Assembly (NCBI GenBank): GCA_963662155.1
Contig: OY759274.1
Coordinates: 41,084,842 to 41,148,841, forward strand
Origin: Lamellibrachia columna
Taxonomy: Eukaryota; Annelida; Polychaeta; Sabellida; Siboglinidae
Direction of reading: 5' to 3'
DNA: 64,000 nucleotides
Positions 61,112 through 64,000 of this stretch are shown here, one piece after another. The translations under genes were made by a program, and so were the position numbers. Numbering within the stretch: position 1 is the first letter of the stretch; every line of letters starts with the position of its first letter. The notes under the pieces were generated by a model. The model searched no databases. It was not told the DNA's origin and worked only from the letters and a program-made list of their open reading frames with translations.

Positions 61112-64000
61112 AACAGTTTATATCCAGTGGTTTCAGTATGTGAACAGTTTATATCCAGTGGTTTCAGTGTGTGAACAGTTTATATCCAGTGGTTTCAGTG
61201 TGTGAACAGTTTATATCCAGTGGTTTCAGTGTGTGAACAGTTTATATCCAGTGGTTTCAGTGTGTGAACAGTTTATATCCAGTGGTTTCAGTGTGTGAAC
61301 AGTTTATATCCAGTGGTTTCAGTGTGTGAACAGTTTATATCCAGTGGTTTCAGTGTGTGAACAGTTTATATCCAGTGGTTTCAGTGTGTGAACAGTTTAT
61401 ATCCAGTGGTTTCAGTGTGTGAACAGTTTATATCCAGTGGTTTCAGTGTGTGAACAGTTTATATCCAGTGGTTTCAGTGTGTGAACAGTTTATATCCAGT
61501 GGTTTCAGTGTGTGAACAGTTTATATCCAGTGGTTTCAGTGTGTGAACAGTTTATATCCAGTGGTTTCAGTGTGTGAACAGTTTATATCCAGTGGTTTCA
61601 GTGTGTGAACAGTTTATATCCAGTGGTTTCAGTGTGTGAACAGTTTATATCCAGTGGTTTCAGTGTGTGAACAGTTTATATCCAGTGGTTTCAGTGTGTG
61701 AACAGTTTATATCCAGTGGTTTCAGTGTGTGAACAGTTTATATCCAGTGGTTTCAGTGTGTGAACAGTTTATATCCAGTGGTTTCAGTGTGTGAACAGTT
61801 TATATCCAGTGGTTTCAGTGTGTGAACAGTTTATATCCAGTGGTTTCAGTGTGTGAACAGTTTATATCCAGTGGTTTCAGTGTGTGAACAGTTTATATCC
61901 AGTGGTTTCAGTGTGTGAACAGTTTATATCCAGTGGTTTCAGTGTGTGAACAGTTTATATCCAGTGGTTTCAGTGTGTGAACAGTTTATATCCAGTGGTT
62001 TCAGTGTGTGAACAGTTTATATCCAGTGGTTTCAGTGTGTGAACAGTTTATATCCAGTGGTTTCAGTGTGTGAACAGTTTATATCCAGTGGTTTCAGTGT
62101 GTGAACAGTTTATATCCAGTGGTTTCAGTGTGTGAACAGTTTATATCCAGTGGTTTCAGTGTGTGAACAGTTTATATCCAGTGGTTTCAGTGTGTGAACA
62201 GTTTATATCCAGTGGTTTCAGTGTGTGAACAGTTTATATCCAGTGGTTTCAGTGTGTGAACAGTTTATATCCAGTGGTTTCAGTGTGTGAACAGTTTATA
62301 TCCAGTGGTTTCAGTATGTGAACAGTTTATATCCAGTGGTTTCAGTGTGTGAACAGTTTATATCCAGTGGTTTCAGTATGTGAACAGTTTATATCCAGTG
62401 GTTTCAGTGTGTGAACAGTTTATATCCAGTGGTTTCAGTGTGTGAACAGTTTATATCCAGTGGTTTCAGTGTGTGAACAGTTTATATCCAGTGGTTTCAG
62501 TGTGTGAACAGTTTATATCCAGTGGTTTCAGTGTGTGAACAGTTTATATCCAGTGGTTTCAGTGTGTGAACAGTTTATATCCAGTGGTTTCAGTGTGTGA
62601 ACAGTTTATATCCAGTGGTTTCAGTGTGTGAACAGTTTATATCCAGTGGTTTCAGTGTGTGAACAGTTTATATCCAGTGGTTTCAGTGTGTGAACAGTTT
62701 ATATCCAGTGGTTTCAGTGTGTGAACAGTTTATATCCAGTGGTTTCAGTGTGTGAACAGTTTATATCCAGTGGTTTCAGTGTGTGAACAGTTTATATCCA
62801 GTGGTTTCAGTGTGTGAACAGTTTATATCCAGTGGTTTCAGTGTGTGAACAGTTTATATCCAGTGGTTTCAGTGTGTGAACAGTTTATATCCAGTGGTTT
62901 CAGTGTGTGAACAGTTTATATCCAGTGGTTTCAGTGTGTGAACAGTTTATATCCAGTGGTTTCAGTGTGTGAACAGTTTATATCCAGTGGTTTCAGTGTG
63001 TGAACAGTTTATATCCAGTGGTTTCAGTGTGTGAACAGTTTATATCCAGTGGTTTCAGTGTGTGAACAGTTTATATCCAGTGGTTTCAGTGTGTGAACAG
63101 TTTATATCCAGTGGTTTCAGTGTGTGAACAGTTTATATCCAGTGGTTTCAGTGTGTGAACAGTTTATATCCAGTGGTTTCAGTGTGTGAACAGTTTATAT
63201 CCAGTGGTTTCAGTGTGTGAACAGTTTATATCCAGTGGTTTCAGTGTGTGAACAGTTTATATCCAGTGGTTTCAGTGTGTGAACAGTTTATATCCAGTGG
63301 TTTCAGTGTGTGAACAGTTTATATCCAGTGGTTTCAGTGTGTGAACAGTTTATATCCAGTGGTTTCAGTGTGTGAACAGTTTATATCCAGTGGTTTCAGT
63401 GTGTGAACAGTTTATATCCAGTGGTTTCAGTGTGTGAACAGTTTATATCCAGTGGTTTCAGTGTGTGAACAGTTTATATCCAGTGGTTTCAGTGTGTGAA
63501 CAGTTTATATCCAGTGGTTTCAGTGTGTGAACAGTTTATATCCAGTGGTTTCAGTGTGTGAACAGTTTATATCCAGTGGTTTCAGTGTGTGAACAGTTTA
63601 TATCCAGTGGTTTCAGTGTGTGAACAGTTTATATCCAGTGGTTTCAGTGTGTGAACAGTTTATATCCAGTGGTTTCAGTGTGTGAACAGTTTATATCCAG
63701 TGGTTTCAGTGTGTGAACAGTTTATATCCAGTGGTTTCAGTGTGTGAACAGTTTATATCCAGTGGTTTCAGTGTGTGAACAGTTTATATCCAGTGGTTTC
63801 AGTATGTGAACAGTTTATATCCAGTGGTTTCAGTGTGTGAACAGTTTATATCCAGTGGTTTCAGTATGTGAACAGTTTATATCCAGTGGTTTCAGTGTGT
63901 GAACAGTTTATATCCAGTGGTTTCAGTGTGTGAACAGTTTATATCCAGTGGTTTCAGTGTGTGAACAGTTTATATCCAGTGGTTTCAGTGTGTGAACAGT
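61112..64000. repeat. 31 bp satellite, about 93 copies, continues past the window
   Basis: Unit gaacagtttatatccagtgg plus tttcagtgtgt. Almost every copy is identical. Only five copies carry a g-to-a change (cagtatgtg; variable base at 61138, 62316, 62378, 63804, 63866). It has no open boundary to the right. It lies in the interval where the missing 5' part of ABCE1 should continue, so it is probably intronic. Confidence 0.98.

Overview
This is a eukaryotic (metazoan) genomic window with spliced genes, GT-AG introns, and very abundant tandem repeats and decayed mobile elements. ABCE1 is very close to the animal orthologue. The cell-surface Ig gene, the variety of non-LTR retrotransposon tails and the DNA transposons would fit a marine invertebrate, perhaps a mollusc or other lophotrochozoan; that taxonomic call is inference. 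There is no prokaryotic organisation, no CRISPR array and no operon.

Two genes can be read exon by exon, and they lie tail to tail. On the + strand, seven exons between 29066 and 42452 encode a single-pass membrane protein: a V-type Ig domain split over two exons, two further Ig-like domains, a transmembrane exon and a basic cytoplasmic tail. Domain borders are at phase 1 introns, and the last exon is followed by AATAAA at 42472. The signal-peptide exon was not found. On the - strand, ten exons between 58850 and 44822 encode the C-terminal ~418 residues of ABCE1 (RLI1), the Fe-S ATPase of ribosome recycling. Its N-terminal Fe-S domain and first Walker A exons are not visible and should lie to the right, beyond a satellite array that runs off the window. 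One further probable exon (11504-11760, - strand) is unidentified.

Region 1-29 kb is mostly noncoding: long (TA)n, (CA/CACG)n and other microsatellites, about fifteen minisatellites with units of 12-84 bp, an RTE-type reverse transcriptase fragment near 2.3 kb, two retrotransposon tails near 16.2 and 26.4 kb, a small inverted-repeat element at 25.7 kb, and copies of several unnamed dispersed repeat families. The 29-42 kb Ig gene carries in its introns a CR1-like tail, a THAP-encoding element with TIRs and TTAA duplications (Kolobok-like), a MITE, and a reverse transcriptase pseudogene split by about 97 copies of a 29 bp repeat that matches the RT coding sequence itself. The 43-61 kb ABCE1 introns carry a piggyBac-like TTAA element and a partial copy, a Mutator-like transposase fragment, two retrotransposon tails, a foldback MITE and several minisatellites. 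From 61.1 kb to the end there is a nearly homogeneous 31 bp satellite with a hint of 48-unit higher-order structure.

The strongest theme is tandem repeats arising from, or at the edges of, mobile elements: within RT codons (36.5-39.4 kb and 26.3-26.5 kb), within a dispersed repeat (8.2 and 10.1 kb), and as microsatellites abutting element copies (14.9, 15.9, 25.9 and 31.2 kb). All family assignments come from reading motifs by eye; no database search was run.
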